NCBI RefSeq assembly: GCF_017571495.1
Contig: NZ_JAGETZ010000003.1
Location: 434,001-498,000 of the forward strand
Origin: Hymenobacter negativus
Lineage (GTDB): Bacteria > Bacteroidota > Bacteroidia > Cytophagales > Hymenobacteraceae
Direction: 5' to 3'
DNA length: 64,000 nt
The notes under the pieces are model-generated. The model was not told the origin of the DNA and ran no database searches. It worked only from the letters and a program-made list of their open reading frames with translations. Positions within the stretch are counted from its first letter, which is position 1; each line of letters starts with the position of its first letter. Shown here piece by piece: positions 16,424-25,696 of this stretch. The position numbers and the translations under genes are program-made.

Positions 16424-18445
16424 TTATTTCAAAATCGTGACCGTGCCCGTGAGCGAAAATGGCGTGCCATCCTCGTTGTTTTGCTGAAAGCGCCACACAT
16501 AGGCACCCAGCACGGGGGCATGGCCCTTGATGGTGCCATCCCAGGTTTCGCTGCGCTGGGTGCCGCGAAACACCTCCTGGCCGTTGCGGTCTACCACCAC
16601 AAAGGTGTAGTTATTTAAGTACTTGCCCTTTATTTCCAGCACGTCATTCAGGCCGTCGCTATTCGGCGTGAAGGCGGTGGGAATGGTGAGCGTGAGCCGG
16701 CGCGTGACATTGGCCCGGTTCGAATAGCTGAACGTGTCGGGCGGCAGTCCCGCCCCACTGATTTGCAGGCGGTAGCGCGCCACCTGGCGGTTGGTGGGCG
16801 GGGTAAGGTCGGTGTAGGTGTTACCGGTAACCACCACGGAGCGAGGCAGCACGGTGCCATCGGCCGCGAGGCGTTGGAGCGTGTAGGTGACTGGCTGTGT
16901 TGGGTCGGGGCCGACGAAGGGCGTCCAGGTGAGGGTAATGGTGCTACCGTCGGGGTCGGCAGGGCGGGCCGAGAGCAGGGCCGGGCAGGTGCTGGGACTG
17001 GCGAGGGAGGTATTACCGCACACATCAGACTGGCGGACCGAGTAGCACGGCGGGTTGGCGAGCAGGTCGGCCAGCATCATGGTAGAGTCGCGCAACAACC
17101 GCGCGTTGGTGACCGGGTTGAAATTGGCTGTCTGGGCACCCGCGGTGCGGCTATACACTAGTGAACTGCCCGTTGGGAGGCCAGCAGTAGCAAGCAGGGG
17201 CGTCAGCTCCACCACATCATTTGCGTTGAAACTGGCCACTAGGCGCGGTTGCGGGGGCAGCAGCGAAGATACTGTCGTAATGCTGACTTCATTGGAAATA
17301 GCCCGGCCGCCACCCGGCTGGAGGGATGTAACCACATACTTGTAGGTGCTGCCACATTGCACGTCCGCATCCTCCAGCCCACCCAAGATGGTGGTGAAGG
17401 TCGTCAAGGGCTGGTCATTGCGGGTGACGGTGTAGGGGCCAGCGGCACCCGTGAGTAGCAATTGGTTGCGATTATCGGCCGAAGTCCCGGTCAGGCTCAG
17501 GGTACCTATGCTGTTTGAGGGTAGGGGGCTAGTGCCACAGGCATCGTTGCTGAAAATACGGTAGCTGCCAGCTGAAGCACGGGGAAGGCTGACGGTTGGT
17601 GTGCCCGGGGTGATGGTGACGCCGGGAACGTCGGTGAACGGGCCCCCGGCAGCGGGCTGAAACTGCAGGGTGTAGCGGTAGCCTGCCAGCAGTCCGCCGA
17701 TGGTCAGGGTAGCGGCCCCGCCGGGGAGTGGTGACTGCAACGCCAAGCTGGTAAACTGAGCTGGCGCGGCTGGTGCAATGCTACTAATAGGCTGAGAGGC
17801 AGAGCCCGTACAGGTGCCAAGGGCAGTGTAGCGCCCGGTAACGACTACGGTATTAGCCCCACCCATTGGCATAGTCTCGGGCGCATTGCGCGTAATAGCT
17901 CGGATGAGAGTTCCTACCTGTACTTCGTAGCTGTCATAGGCAGCATCTGTAAGAGTAACCTGCACGTTGCCAGTGGGGCAGGGTGCAATGGTGAACGTGG
18001 GCGGCGGGGTGGCATAAACCCGGAAATTGCGGATGTTATAGCGTGAACCTCCAAGATTAATAGCGCCATCAGGAGGCTCATTGGACAGTTCCGACACCGT
18101 TACCATCCCAACATCAGCTGCGGTCGGCGTATAGGTGTAAGGGGCTGCGTTAGGAGGTTGGCAGCTAGGGGAGTAGGTTATGTCAGTGCCGCGCAGAACG
18201 CCATAATAGACAGGGGGGGTAGGGGTAACTCTACGGCCGGGACAAGGCAAAAAATGCACTGGTTGCCCTACGCAAAAAGCCTGCACTTCCACTTCCTGGT
18301 TGTTCGCATCAAAAATAAAAGCAGAGAATTGATACGTACAGCCGGTGGGCAAAGGAGAGGACCGAACACAGGACGGTTGCGCCCAAGCATGTCCTATCCC
18401 CAGCCAAAGCCCAACAAGTAAAAGAAAACGGTTCACCAACTTCAT
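16424..18445 (-). CDS. Secreted multidomain protein with gliding-motility (CHU_C) type B sorting domain
   Basis: 673 residues. Signal peptide (LLLVGLWLGIGHAWAQ), then several beta-sandwich segments resembling Ig/fibronectin modules (e.g. RYTLQFQPAAGGPFTDV, TLTWTPFVGPDPTQPVTYTLQR). The end has the CHU_C pattern: IPTAFTPNSDGLNDVLEIKG, FVVVDRNGQEVF, WDGTIKGHAPVLGAYVWRF, and a final TGTVTILK. CHU_C domains direct export and cell-surface attachment through T9SS. Start ATG 18445 gives the signal peptide; the upstream in-frame extension is rejected. Ligand unknown. Confidence 0.85.
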   Translation of the reverse strand: MKLVNRFLLLVGLWLGIGHAWAQPSCVRSSPLPTGCTYQFSAFIFDANNQEVEVQAFCVGQPVHFLPCPGRRVTPTPPVYYGVLRGTDITYSPSCQPPNAAPYTYTPTAADVGMVTVSELSNEPPDGAINLGGSRYNIRNFRVYATPPPTFTIAPCPTGNVQVTLTDAAYDSYEVQVGTLIRAITRNAPETMPMGGANTVVVTGRYTALGTCTGSASQPISSIAPAAPAQFTSLALQSPLPGGAATLTIGGLLAGYRYTLQFQPAAGGPFTDVPGVTITPGTPTVSLPRASAGSYRIFSNDACGTSPLPSNSIGTLSLTGTSADNRNQLLLTGAAGPYTVTRNDQPLTTFTTILGGLEDADVQCGSTYKYVVTSLQPGGGRAISNEVSITTVSSLLPPQPRLVASFNANDVVELTPLLATAGLPTGSSLVYSRTAGAQTANFNPVTNARLLRDSTMMLADLLANPPCYSVRQSDVCGNTSLASPSTCPALLSARPADPDGSTITLTWTPFVGPDPTQPVTYTLQRLAADGTVLPRSVVVTGNTYTDLTPPTNRQVARYRLQISGAGLPPDTFSYSNRANVTRRLTLTIPTAFTPNSDGLNDVLEIKGKYLNNYTFVVVDRNGQEVFRGTQRSETWDGTIKGHAPVLGAYVWRFQQNNEDGTPFSLTGTVTILK

Positions 18446-18566
18446 AAGCAGCACGAGTAACGCAGGTCGCAGGCTATTTAGCATCTGGGGCCCGCAAAAT
18501 TCAGGCCGCCTCTTTGCCACCACGGGTAAGAAAGCGGCGGTGAGTGAGCTAGCCAACTAGCACTAT

Positions 18567-20078
18567 TTAAACAGCTGGTAGGATGCTTGCCCAGTCAAAC
18601 TTACGGACGAAGGCGGCGGCTTTGTGCAAATCGGGGTAGAGCACCCGGTCGCGCACCACAAATTTTACCTCTTGTCCGAATGCTTCCACCACGCGCTCCA
18701 GCGCCTCAGAGCTGCGGCCGGGACGGCGAAAAGCCAGCGCCTGCACCGCTGTAAACAATTCGATGCCTAGCACTTGCTCCACGTTGTCGAGCACGCGGCG
18801 GCTCTTGGTGGCGGCGTTGGCGCCCATGCTCACGTGGTCTTCCTGGCCGTTGCTGCTCACGATGCTGTCGACCGATGCGGGGGTGCAAAGCTGCTTGTTC
18901 TGGCTCACGATGCCGGCGGCGGTGTACTGCGGAATCATCAGGCCGGAGTTCAGGCCGGGCTCGGCGATGAGGTAAGTGGGCAGGCCGCGCTGGCCGGAAA
19001 TGAGCTGGTAGGTACGGCGCTCCGAGATGCTGCCCAGCTCAGCCACGGCTACGGCGAGATGGTCGAGGGCCAGGGCCAGCGGCTGGCCGTGGAAGTTGCC
19101 GCCGCTCAGAATCAGGTCTTCTTCGGGGAAGATGTTGGGGTTATCGGTCACGGAGTTGCACTCGGTTTCGACCACTTGGGCCACGTAGGCCAACGCGTCG
19201 CGGGAGGCGCCGTGCACCTGCGGTTGGCAACGGAAGGAGTAGGGGTCCTGCACGGCGTGGCGCGGCTGGGTTTGCAGTTCCGAGCCGACCAACAGCTCGC
19301 GCAAATTCTTCGCCACTGCCACCTGCCCGGCGTGCGGTCGGATGCGGTGGAGGTTTTCATTGAACGGGTCGGTGCAGCCGCCAAACGCTTCCGTGGACAG
19401 TGCCCCGATAACATCGGCCGCGGCCGCCAGGCGTTGGGCACGCAGCACGCCATCCACGGCGTAAGCCAGCATGAACTGGGTCCCGTTGAGCAGGGCCAGG
19501 CCTTCCTTGGCTTGCAGTGCCACCGGCTCCCAACTGAAGAGGCTCATAGCATCGGCGGCGCTCAAGCGGTAGCCTTGGTAATTTACTTCGCCCAAACCAA
19601 GCAGCGGCAGGCACAGGTGCGCCAGCGGGGCTAGGTCGCCGCTCGCGCCGAGGGAGCCTTGCTCGTATACCACGGGCAGCAGCTCGCGGTTGTACATGGC
19701 CACGAGGCGCTCGGCGGTAGCGGTTTGCACCCCGCTGTGGCCGTAGCTCAGGCTTTGGGCTTTGAGGAACAGCATGAGGCGCACGAGGTGCTGGGGCACT
19801 TCGGCGCCGGTGCCGCAGGCGTGCGACATCATCAGGTTGACTTGCAGCTGGGCGCGTTCCTCGGGCGCTATGCCTACGTTGTACAGAGAGCCGAAGCCGG
19901 TATTGATGCCGTAAATGGGCTGGTCGTGGTGCGCCAGGCGCTGGTGCAGGTAGGCGTGGCAGGCGGCAATCTGGGATTTGGCGTCGTCGCCGAGCTGTAC
20001 GGGGCGGCCGTCGGCCAGCAGGGTAGCCAGCGTGGCCAGGGTGAGGGGCTGCGCGGGCGAAATAGTATGAGTGGGCAT
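18567..20078 (-). CDS. hutH: Histidine ammonia-lyase
   Basis: 503 residues, normal for the family. GSLGASGDLAPLAHL contains the Ala-Ser-Gly triad (145-147) that cyclises to the MIO prosthetic group, and PIYGINTGFGSL carries the conserved active-site Tyr56. It converts L-histidine to urocanate and ammonia, the first step of histidine degradation. ATG 20078 gives MPTHTISPAQP. No hutU, hutI or hutG gene is nearby. Substrate preference (histidine rather than tyrosine/phenylalanine) is inferred from overall similarity. Confidence 0.93.
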   Translation of the reverse strand: MPTHTISPAQPLTLATLATLLADGRPVQLGDDAKSQIAACHAYLHQRLAHHDQPIYGINTGFGSLYNVGIAPEERAQLQVNLMMSHACGTGAEVPQHLVRLMLFLKAQSLSYGHSGVQTATAERLVAMYNRELLPVVYEQGSLGASGDLAPLAHLCLPLLGLGEVNYQGYRLSAADAMSLFSWEPVALQAKEGLALLNGTQFMLAYAVDGVLRAQRLAAAADVIGALSTEAFGGCTDPFNENLHRIRPHAGQVAVAKNLRELLVGSELQTQPRHAVQDPYSFRCQPQVHGASRDALAYVAQVVETECNSVTDNPNIFPEEDLILSGGNFHGQPLALALDHLAVAVAELGSISERRTYQLISGQRGLPTYLIAEPGLNSGLMIPQYTAAGIVSQNKQLCTPASVDSIVSSNGQEDHVSMGANAATKSRRVLDNVEQVLGIELFTAVQALAFRRPGRSSEALERVVEAFGQEVKFVVRDRVLYPDLHKAAAFVRKFDWASILPAV

Positions 20079-20174
20079 TAAGGTGGTGGGATGAGGGACG
20101 GTGGGATGAGGGGCGAATGGGGTGGCTACAAAAGTAGAAGCATTTCCACGGCAAGCGGCGAGATGCTGGTTACT

Positions 20175-20209
20175 GTTCATCGACCAGCGGTGAGCGCCCA
20201 TCGATGAAC
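20175..20209. promoter_or_regulatory. Inverted repeat in the hutH/haloperoxidase divergent region
   Basis: GTTCATCGA (20175-20183) and TCGATGAAC (20201-20209) are perfect reverse complements separated by 17 bases, in the 293-base region between two divergent genes. It may be an operator or hairpin; nothing else is recognisable in this gap. Confidence 0.4.
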
Positions 20210-20371
20210 GGCCGGTTAAGTCATTAATCTACGGGGCCGCTACGTCTGACCACGGCAGCTGGCGGCTAGGCGATTAAGCGGGTAGCGCTTCATTGAGGCG
20301 GATAGTTTTGGGTAGTTGTCGGGCGCTAATCGTCTGGCTGAAAGCTGACTTATCACCATTCTCTTACGCTC

Positions 20372-21721
20372 ATGCAAACTGCTGCCAAACCTTTCATGCT
20401 GCTGGCGACTACCGCACGGCGGCTGCTGATAACCGGATTGCTACTGCCCATTGCGGCCTGTTCTGATTCCCAATCGGTATCGCCTGAGCCTTCGGCTTCG
20501 GCCTCCTCGTACCGGGCCGACGTGGCCTTGTCGTGGCTCAATCTGCAATTGAAGCTGGTGCGCACCACGCTGGCCGGACCGGTCAATATCTTCGGGCGGC
20601 CCTTCGGCTATTCTGGCATTGCCGGCTACGAGGCCATCTTGCCGGGCATTCCCAACGCCACCTCGCTGGGCCGCCAGCTCAACGGCCTCAACGGGCTACC
20701 CGTGGCCGATAAAACTCTGGCTTACAACTGGGCCCTGAGCGCTAATGCCTCGCTGGCGGCCATCAACCGCAGCTTGTTTGCCAATGCCTCAGCCGCCAAC
20801 AAAGCCACCATCGACTCGCTCGAAGCGGCCAACGTGGTTACCTATCAGGCCGGTGCGAATGCCGAAGCACAGGCTCGCTCCATTGATTTTGGGAAGAGGG
20901 TGGCAGCGGCGGTATTTGCCTGGTCCGCAACCGATGGTTTCGATAACACCACGGCCTACACCCCGCCCACCGGGCCCGGTATGTGGGTGCCTACCGCTCC
21001 GGCCTTCGCGCCCGCTGGATTTCCGTATTGGGGCAACAACCGCACTTTGGTGCCTAACAGCGGAGCCGGGGCCGACCCGGGCCCGCCCTTGGCCTACTCG
21101 GCAGCGCCGGGTTCGCCGTTCTATGCCATGGCCCAGGAGGTGTACGACGTTTCCCAGAACCTCACGGCGGAGCAGCGCGCCATTGCTTTGTTCTGGAACG
21201 ACTTGCCCAACGGCCGCAACTTTACCGCGCCCGGCCACTGGATTTCCATCCTCACGCAAGTGCTGGCCCGCGAGCAGCCCAGCCTGGATAAAGCCCTGAC
21301 GGCCTACGCCAAAGTGGGCATCAGCATGAGCGACGCCGGCATCAGCTGCTTCAAAACTAAGTATACCTACAATGTGCTACGGCCCATCAGCTACGTGCGC
21401 GGCGAGCTGGGTCACCCCACCTGGCTGTCGCTCATTCCGGCCCCTAATTTCCCTGATTACAGTGCTACCCACGCCACCCTTTCTGGCGCGGCGGCTGAGG
21501 CGCTCACCAGCCTATTCGGCCCCAACTACGCCTTCACTGACCAGAATTACGTGCAGTTTGGGCTGGGGTCCCGCTCCTATACTTCGTTTGAGCAAGCAGG
21601 AGCGGAGGCCGGGATTTCGCGCCTTTATGGCGGCATTCACTACCGGCCTTCGTGCGAGAAGGGTGGGGCTCAGGGCAAGAAAGTAGCCCAGAACATCAAT
21701 GCGGCGCTGTCGTTGCACTGA
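20372..21721 (+). CDS. Vanadium-dependent haloperoxidase/PAP2-like lipoprotein
   Basis: 449 residues. A lipoprotein signal ends LLPIAACSDS (Cys near 28). The C-terminal half has the three phosphate/vanadate-binding motifs of the family in order: K-x6-RP in KTKYTYNVLRPIS, the SATHATLSGAAAEAL motif, and SRLYGGIHYRPSCEKG. It could be an oxidoreductase acting on halides or a phosphatase; the two share this site. It acts outside the inner membrane. Ends before a hairpin shared with the convergent regulator gene. Confidence 0.85.
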   Translation: MQTAAKPFMLLATTARRLLITGLLLPIAACSDSQSVSPEPSASASSYRADVALSWLNLQLKLVRTTLAGPVNIFGRPFGYSGIAGYEAILPGIPNATSLGRQLNGLNGLPVADKTLAYNWALSANASLAAINRSLFANASAANKATIDSLEAANVVTYQAGANAEAQARSIDFGKRVAAAVFAWSATDGFDNTTAYTPPTGPGMWVPTAPAFAPAGFPYWGNNRTLVPNSGAGADPGPPLAYSAAPGSPFYAMAQEVYDVSQNLTAEQRAIALFWNDLPNGRNFTAPGHWISILTQVLAREQPSLDKALTAYAKVGISMSDAGISCFKTKYTYNVLRPISYVRGELGHPTWLSLIPAPNFPDYSATHATLSGAAAEALTSLFGPNYAFTDQNYVQFGLGSRSYTSFEQAGAEAGISRLYGGIHYRPSCEKGGAQGKKVAQNINAALSLH

Positions 21722-21759
21722 GCGATGGATGAGGGCTGGATGTCATATTGAACGTTGTT

Positions 21760-21795
21760 GAACGTCATGTCAAGCGCAGCCGAGACATGACGTTC
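21760..21795. terminator. Hairpin terminator, REP-like
   Basis: Perfect 12-base inverted repeat (GAACGTCATGTC, 21760-21771; complement 21784-21795) around the loop AAGCGCAGCCGA, followed by TTTCGTTTT. It lies between convergent genes. The wording 'CGTCATGt...AAGCGCAGCCGA' resembles a repeat I recall as frequent in Hymenobacter genomes (not checked). Confidence 0.7.
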
Positions 21796-21809
21796 TTTCG
21801 TTTTGCTAT

Positions 21810-22520
21810 TCATCCCAATGCCTCCTCAACCCGCGGGCGAAACAGGCGGCCAATGGGCAGTTCCTGATTGGCCACTTCGATATGGCGGGTGTTGTAGGTT
21901 CGAATCTTGTCAAGCGCGACGATGAAGGAGCGGTGGATGCGCAGGAAATTGCTTTCCGAGAGCTTTTCCTCCATGCCGTTGATGGTTTGCTTCACCACCA
22001 GCGGCGGCCCGGCAGCGGTGTGAATCTTCACGTAATCCTTCAGGCCTTCGATATAGAGGATGGTATTGAGCACCACTTTCACCATCTTTCGGTCGATGCG
22101 GAAGTAGAGAAACGCGTCCGGAGAAGCAGGTGGCGTAGGCTCGGTGGGAGCCGGCGCGGAACTGCTGTCGGGGCGGCTGGCTTTGGCCACGGCTTTCAGA
22201 AAGCGCTCCAGCGAGACGGGCTTGAGCAGGTAGTCGACGGCGTCGAGCTCGAAGCCCTCGTAAGCGTATTCGCGGTAGGCGGTGGTGAAGATGACCTGGG
22301 GCGGGTGGCGCAGGCTGCGGAGAAAATCGGTGCCCAGCAGCTTGGGCATCTTGATGTCGAGAAACATGAGGTCAACCGGCTGGGCTTGCAGGACGCCGAA
22401 GGCTTCCAGCGCATTGCCGCAGGTGCCCACCAGTTCCAGGTGGGCCACTTCGCGCACGTAGGTTTCCAGTACTTCTAACGCCGGGGGCTCGTCGTCAACT
22501 AGTAAGCAGCGGGTCTTCAT
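21810..22520 (-). CDS. LytTR-family response regulator
   Basis: 236 residues from ATG 22520. Receiver domain with acidic pair DDE (9-11), phosphoacceptor Asp55 (LMFLDIKMPK), TTAYREYA and Lys in LLKPVSLERF. After a Pro/Ser-rich linker comes a LytTR DNA-binding domain (about 140-236: ILYIEGLKDYVKIHT, NFLRIHRSFIVALDKI, RHIEVANQELPIGRLFRPRV). It would bind paired direct repeats when phosphorylated. Last gene of a kinase-kinase-regulator operon. Confidence 0.93.
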   Translation of the reverse strand: MKTRCLLVDDEPPALEVLETYVREVAHLELVGTCGNALEAFGVLQAQPVDLMFLDIKMPKLLGTDFLRSLRHPPQVIFTTAYREYAYEGFELDAVDYLLKPVSLERFLKAVAKASRPDSSSAPAPTEPTPPASPDAFLYFRIDRKMVKVVLNTILYIEGLKDYVKIHTAAGPPLVVKQTINGMEEKLSESNFLRIHRSFIVALDKIRTYNTRHIEVANQELPIGRLFRPRVEEALG

Positions 22521-22606
22521 AAGATTAAAATGCCGGTTGGTAGTCAGTTGCACGGGTGCGGAGACGCGAAGTACCGCATCATCGCAGCCGTGCAGCTAGC
22601 GTGGTT

Positions 22607-23701
22607 TCAGGAAGCCAATTGGTCATGTTGCAACGCTGTTTTGGTGTTTAGTTGGCGGCCCGTGCGCAAGTGCAGCGTGGCCAGAAACAGGTCGGGTTCC
22701 GTCCCGATTTTCAACTCGTGCCGCTCCGGATACAGCCGATTCAGCCGCTCGCGCAGGGTGCGCAGGCCGGGGCCCTCACGCCACTCGGGCCCAGCTGCCG
22801 CCTGGCTGTTGATGATTTTGAACGTCATGGAATGAGGCTTGGCTACCAAGTCGATGCTGACCCAGGGGCATTCCTGGGCCGGGCTGGTGCCGTGCCGGAA
22901 GGCGTTTTCCAGCAGTGGCAGCAGCAGCAGGGGCGCCACGGTAGCGCCCACCCGCGCCCCACTAAAATTGAGCGCCACTTCCACGCGCGGACCCAGGCGC
23001 AGCTGCTCCAGCGCCAGGTAGTGCCGCAGCATATCGACCTCGTCGGCCAGCGGCACAGCATCCTGCGAGCTGGCGTAGAGCAGGTAGCGCAGCAGCTCGG
23101 CCAAGTGCAGCACTGCGGTGGGCGCTTCGGCAGACTTGCGTAGCGTGAGGGTGTGCAGGGTGCCCAGGGTATCGAACAGAAATAGAGGTTGCAGCTGGGC
23201 CTTAAGTAATTGCAGTTCGGCGTGCAGCTTGCGCTGTTGGAGCTGCTGGCCGAGCTGCTGCTGCTCGCTCCAGTCGTGCATCAGCTTCAGGGTGCTGGCC
23301 GCACCGGCTATGGCCATTAGCACAAACCAGGCAAACCCTAAGTCCTTATACTTAAACCATGAGAAGTGAGCAGGGGCGGGCTCGCCAAACAGCACCGGGC
23401 CGGGCCACAGGTCGTACAGCGCCCGCAGCCCGTCTACCACCACAATGCTGAAGGCCAGCCAGGCCCCAGTTAGCACCAGCAGCAACCCAAACTGCCCACG
23501 TTGCAGGCGGGGCAAAATCCAGTACAGCAGCGGATAAATGGTGAGTAGTGAAGCCGGAAGCTGCACGAAAAAAATGCCGCCTATGTAGAGCGGCGTGCCG
23601 GCCAGAAAGTAGGCCGGCAGCTGCATTAAAAAGCTGAGCACCATTGTGGCCACCCAGAATGCGATGTGCCGGGCTACCCGGCTGTGGCGGGCCGGGCTCA
23701 T
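22607..23701 (-). CDS. LytS/YehU-type sensor kinase lacking the phosphoacceptor histidine
   Basis: 364 residues. Four hydrophobic helices, then a coiled segment and a His_kinase (PF06580-type) module. Where relatives read Q-I-x-P-H-F-L-F-N, this protein has AQLQPLFLFDTL: Leu173 (codon CTA, 23185-23183) replaces the histidine and Asp replaces Asn. The nucleotide-binding side is retained (LLPLLENAFRHG; EGPGLRTLRERLNRLYP, although the usual Asn of GLxN is Thr). It should not autophosphorylate and may act as a regulator of the intact kinase. Its ATG overlaps the TGA of the upstream kinase (ATGA at 23701-23698), implying coupled translation and a possible heterodimer. Confidence 0.9.
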   Translation of the reverse strand: MSPARHSRVARHIAFWVATMVLSFLMQLPAYFLAGTPLYIGGIFFVQLPASLLTIYPLLYWILPRLQRGQFGLLLVLTGAWLAFSIVVVDGLRALYDLWPGPVLFGEPAPAHFSWFKYKDLGFAWFVLMAIAGAASTLKLMHDWSEQQQLGQQLQQRKLHAELQLLKAQLQPLFLFDTLGTLHTLTLRKSAEAPTAVLHLAELLRYLLYASSQDAVPLADEVDMLRHYLALEQLRLGPRVEVALNFSGARVGATVAPLLLLPLLENAFRHGTSPAQECPWVSIDLVAKPHSMTFKIINSQAAAGPEWREGPGLRTLRERLNRLYPERHELKIGTEPDLFLATLHLRTGRQLNTKTALQHDQLAS

Positions 23702-24846
23702 GCGGCAGAAACGGCTACGGCAGGCCACCCGGTAGCCTCAGCATGGGCGGCCGCGGCCAGCGGTGCTGGCCCATCCGACAGTTGCAGGGCCAGGCGGACG
23801 GTGAAGGTTTCTTCGCCTGCTTTGAGGGTGAAGCGGTGGCGCTGGGGATACAGCAGTTGCAGCCGCTGGCGCACGTTGTACAGGCCGATGCCCGTCGACT
23901 CGGGCGCGGTGGCTGGGCCGGGACTTTTGGTGTTGGTGATGACGCAGGTAAACCAGTTCTCGGCCACGGCCAGCTTGATGCTGACCCGCGCTGGCCCCAC
24001 CTGCTCGGCCGGCCCGTGCTTAAACGCGTTTTCAACCAGGGGCAGCAGCAGCAAGGGCGCGATATGCGCGGTGGCCTCAATGCCTTCAGCCGCAAAATCG
24101 AGTGTGAGGCGGTGGCCGTAGCGCATCTGTTCCAGGGCCAGGTAGTTGCGCAGGAGGGCTACTTCTTCGGGCAGCGGCACGAGCGGGGCATTGCCCTGTT
24201 CGACCACGAAGTGCAGCAGGCCGGTGAGTCGCTCCACCATCACCGGGGCCTGGTCTGACTGCTTGAGTGTGAGGGCGTAAAGGTTGTTAAGCGTGTTGAA
24301 CAGGAAGTGCGGATGAATCTGGGCGCGCAGCAGCTGCAGCTCGGCCTGGTAGTTTTCCTGAGCTAGCTGGGCGTTGCGGTGAGCTTGCTGCTGCCGCTGC
24401 CGAAACGCCCGCAGGCCCGCCGCCAACCCGCAGGTAAGCAGCACCGGCATGTGCGCGCCGGTGGCATACACCAAGTGATAGTCCGAGAAAGGGGAGTGCC
24501 CGCGGTGCGAGGGCACAAAGAAGTAGTAGCGGTGCGCAAACGTGAGGGCCAGCCCCAGTCCTAGCCAGGCGACTAGCAGCAGCATATAGCGGCCCCGATG
24601 GCCCGGCCGCTCCAGTCCGGGCAGCACGCCATAAAGCAGCGAGTAGGTGAGCAGCAGCAGCGGCGGCAGCAGAATCAGGGAGTCGCGCAGGGCAATGCGC
24701 CAGTCGGTGGTGGAGTGCAGGCCATACAGAAACAGCCAGGTCATGAGTGCGGTACGCACGACCCAGAACAGCCCGTGCCGCAGCCACCATCGCTCATCAA
24801 TTGCCCGCAGAACGGCGGCTACCGCCGGATTTGCTGCCTGTGCCAT
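23698..24846 (-). CDS. LytS/YehU-type sensor histidine kinase (intact)
   Basis: 382 residues from ATG 24846. Four transmembrane helices in the first 150 residues with little extracytoplasmic domain, a Gln-rich coiled coil, then the His_kinase domain with AQIHPHFLFNTLNNLYAL (His180), LLLLPLVENAFKHG (N box) and GIGLYNVRQRLQLLYP (G box). First gene of the operon with the degenerate kinase and the LytTR regulator. The stimulus is unknown; with such short loops an intramembrane or lipid signal is plausible. Confidence 0.93.
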   Translation of the reverse strand: MAQAANPAVAAVLRAIDERWWLRHGLFWVVRTALMTWLFLYGLHSTTDWRIALRDSLILLPPLLLLTYSLLYGVLPGLERPGHRGRYMLLLVAWLGLGLALTFAHRYYFFVPSHRGHSPFSDYHLVYATGAHMPVLLTCGLAAGLRAFRQRQQQAHRNAQLAQENYQAELQLLRAQIHPHFLFNTLNNLYALTLKQSDQAPVMVERLTGLLHFVVEQGNAPLVPLPEEVALLRNYLALEQMRYGHRLTLDFAAEGIEATAHIAPLLLLPLVENAFKHGPAEQVGPARVSIKLAVAENWFTCVITNTKSPGPATAPESTGIGLYNVRQRLQLLYPQRHRFTLKAGEETFTVRLALQLSDGPAPLAAAAHAEATGWPAVAVSAA

Positions 24847-24920
24847 GCCCGTCTCTGAGTTTGTATCGTGGTAAATATATCGGTTTGCTACCAGGCAAGG
24901 CGCTCGGAATCCGATTTTTA

Positions 24921-24952
24921 GACCAACGACCTGTCGCCGTCGACCAACGACC
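24921..24952. promoter_or_regulatory. Two 11-bp direct repeats with 21-bp period, possible LytTR operator
   Basis: GACCAACGACC occurs exactly twice, at 24921-24931 and 24942-24952. The start-to-start distance of 21 bp (two helical turns) is the spacing known for LytTR dimers (AgrA-like sites). It lies 75 bp upstream of the kinase operon and 176 bp upstream of the divergent secreted-protein gene. Confidence 0.5.
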
Positions 24953-25127
24953 AATTCGGTATTTGGTCGGCGCCGGGCTGCCGTGTTGCTCTTGCCACCT
25001 TGCACCGGGCTAATATGCTGGCAAAGGGGCCGCTGGCACGGCATCTTGGGGTACTTCCACGCTCCGGCTCCGCTACACTGGCAGCTGCTTGAGGGCTGGT
25101 CTATTCATCCCTTTAACCCCCAATTCT

Positions 25128-25502
25128 ATGAAAAACGCATTCATCCGCCGCTTGAGCCTGCTGCTCGTCTTGTTCTCCCTCGCCTCGTTGGCTCAAGCCC
25201 AAACGCCTGCCACTCCCAGCACCCCAGCCGGCTACTGGAACGTCGAAACCAACCTCACTACCCGCAGCCAGACCACCGTGCGCTTCTACAACGACCACGA
25301 CCAACTCGTGTACGAAGAAACACTGCCCAACCTCTGCCTCAACCTGGCCCGCCGCAGCCCACGGCGCCGCGTTGCTGCCCAACTCAACCAAGTCCTGGAG
25401 CAGGTGCTGCGCGACCCTTCGGCTGGACAAGATAAGACGCTATTGGCTCGGCAGCTTATTACCAATTCGCGCATGAAACATGGCGCATATGCTGCCCGAT
25501 AA
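25128..25502 (+). CDS. Small secreted protein of unknown function
   Basis: 124 residues with a clear signal peptide (FIRRLSLLLVLFSLASLAQAQ). The mature part begins with a Pro/Thr linker and contains GYWNVETNL and TTVRFYNDHDQLVYEETL, followed by Arg-rich helices. Similar short 'WNVETN' secreted proteins occur in Hymenobacteraceae, but I cannot assign a function. Divergent from the LytTR operon and possibly its target through the shared direct repeats. Confidence 0.7.
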   Translation: MKNAFIRRLSLLLVLFSLASLAQAQTPATPSTPAGYWNVETNLTTRSQTTVRFYNDHDQLVYEETLPNLCLNLARRSPRRRVAAQLNQVLEQVLRDPSAGQDKTLLARQLITNSRMKHGAYAAR

Positions 25503-25533
25503 GTGTTTTTAAATGAATGAATTGATTTATTTT

Positions 25534-25564
25534 ATGTTTAAAAAATAAACATTTTATATATTTG
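25534..25564 (+). promoter_or_regulatory. AT-rich hairpin followed by a TAnnTTTG promoter element
   Basis: ATGTTTA-AAAAA-TAAACAT (25534-25552) can form a perfect 7-bp hairpin and may end the upstream gene. TATATTTG at 25557-25564 matches the Bacteroidota -7 consensus TAnnTTTG, 133 bp before the metalloprotease ATG. No convincing -33 element was identified. Confidence 0.45.
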
Positions 25565-25696
25565 ATAAGTAAGTGACTCGCCTTCGTGCCCGGGGGTTCA
25601 TTACCAAAGTCCTGCTGTAGCTAGCTCTTATTGAGCTGTATGCTTTAGCATAGGCATTTGCTTCAGGTTGCCTTCCTCACCTTTCCACGCTTTCGT

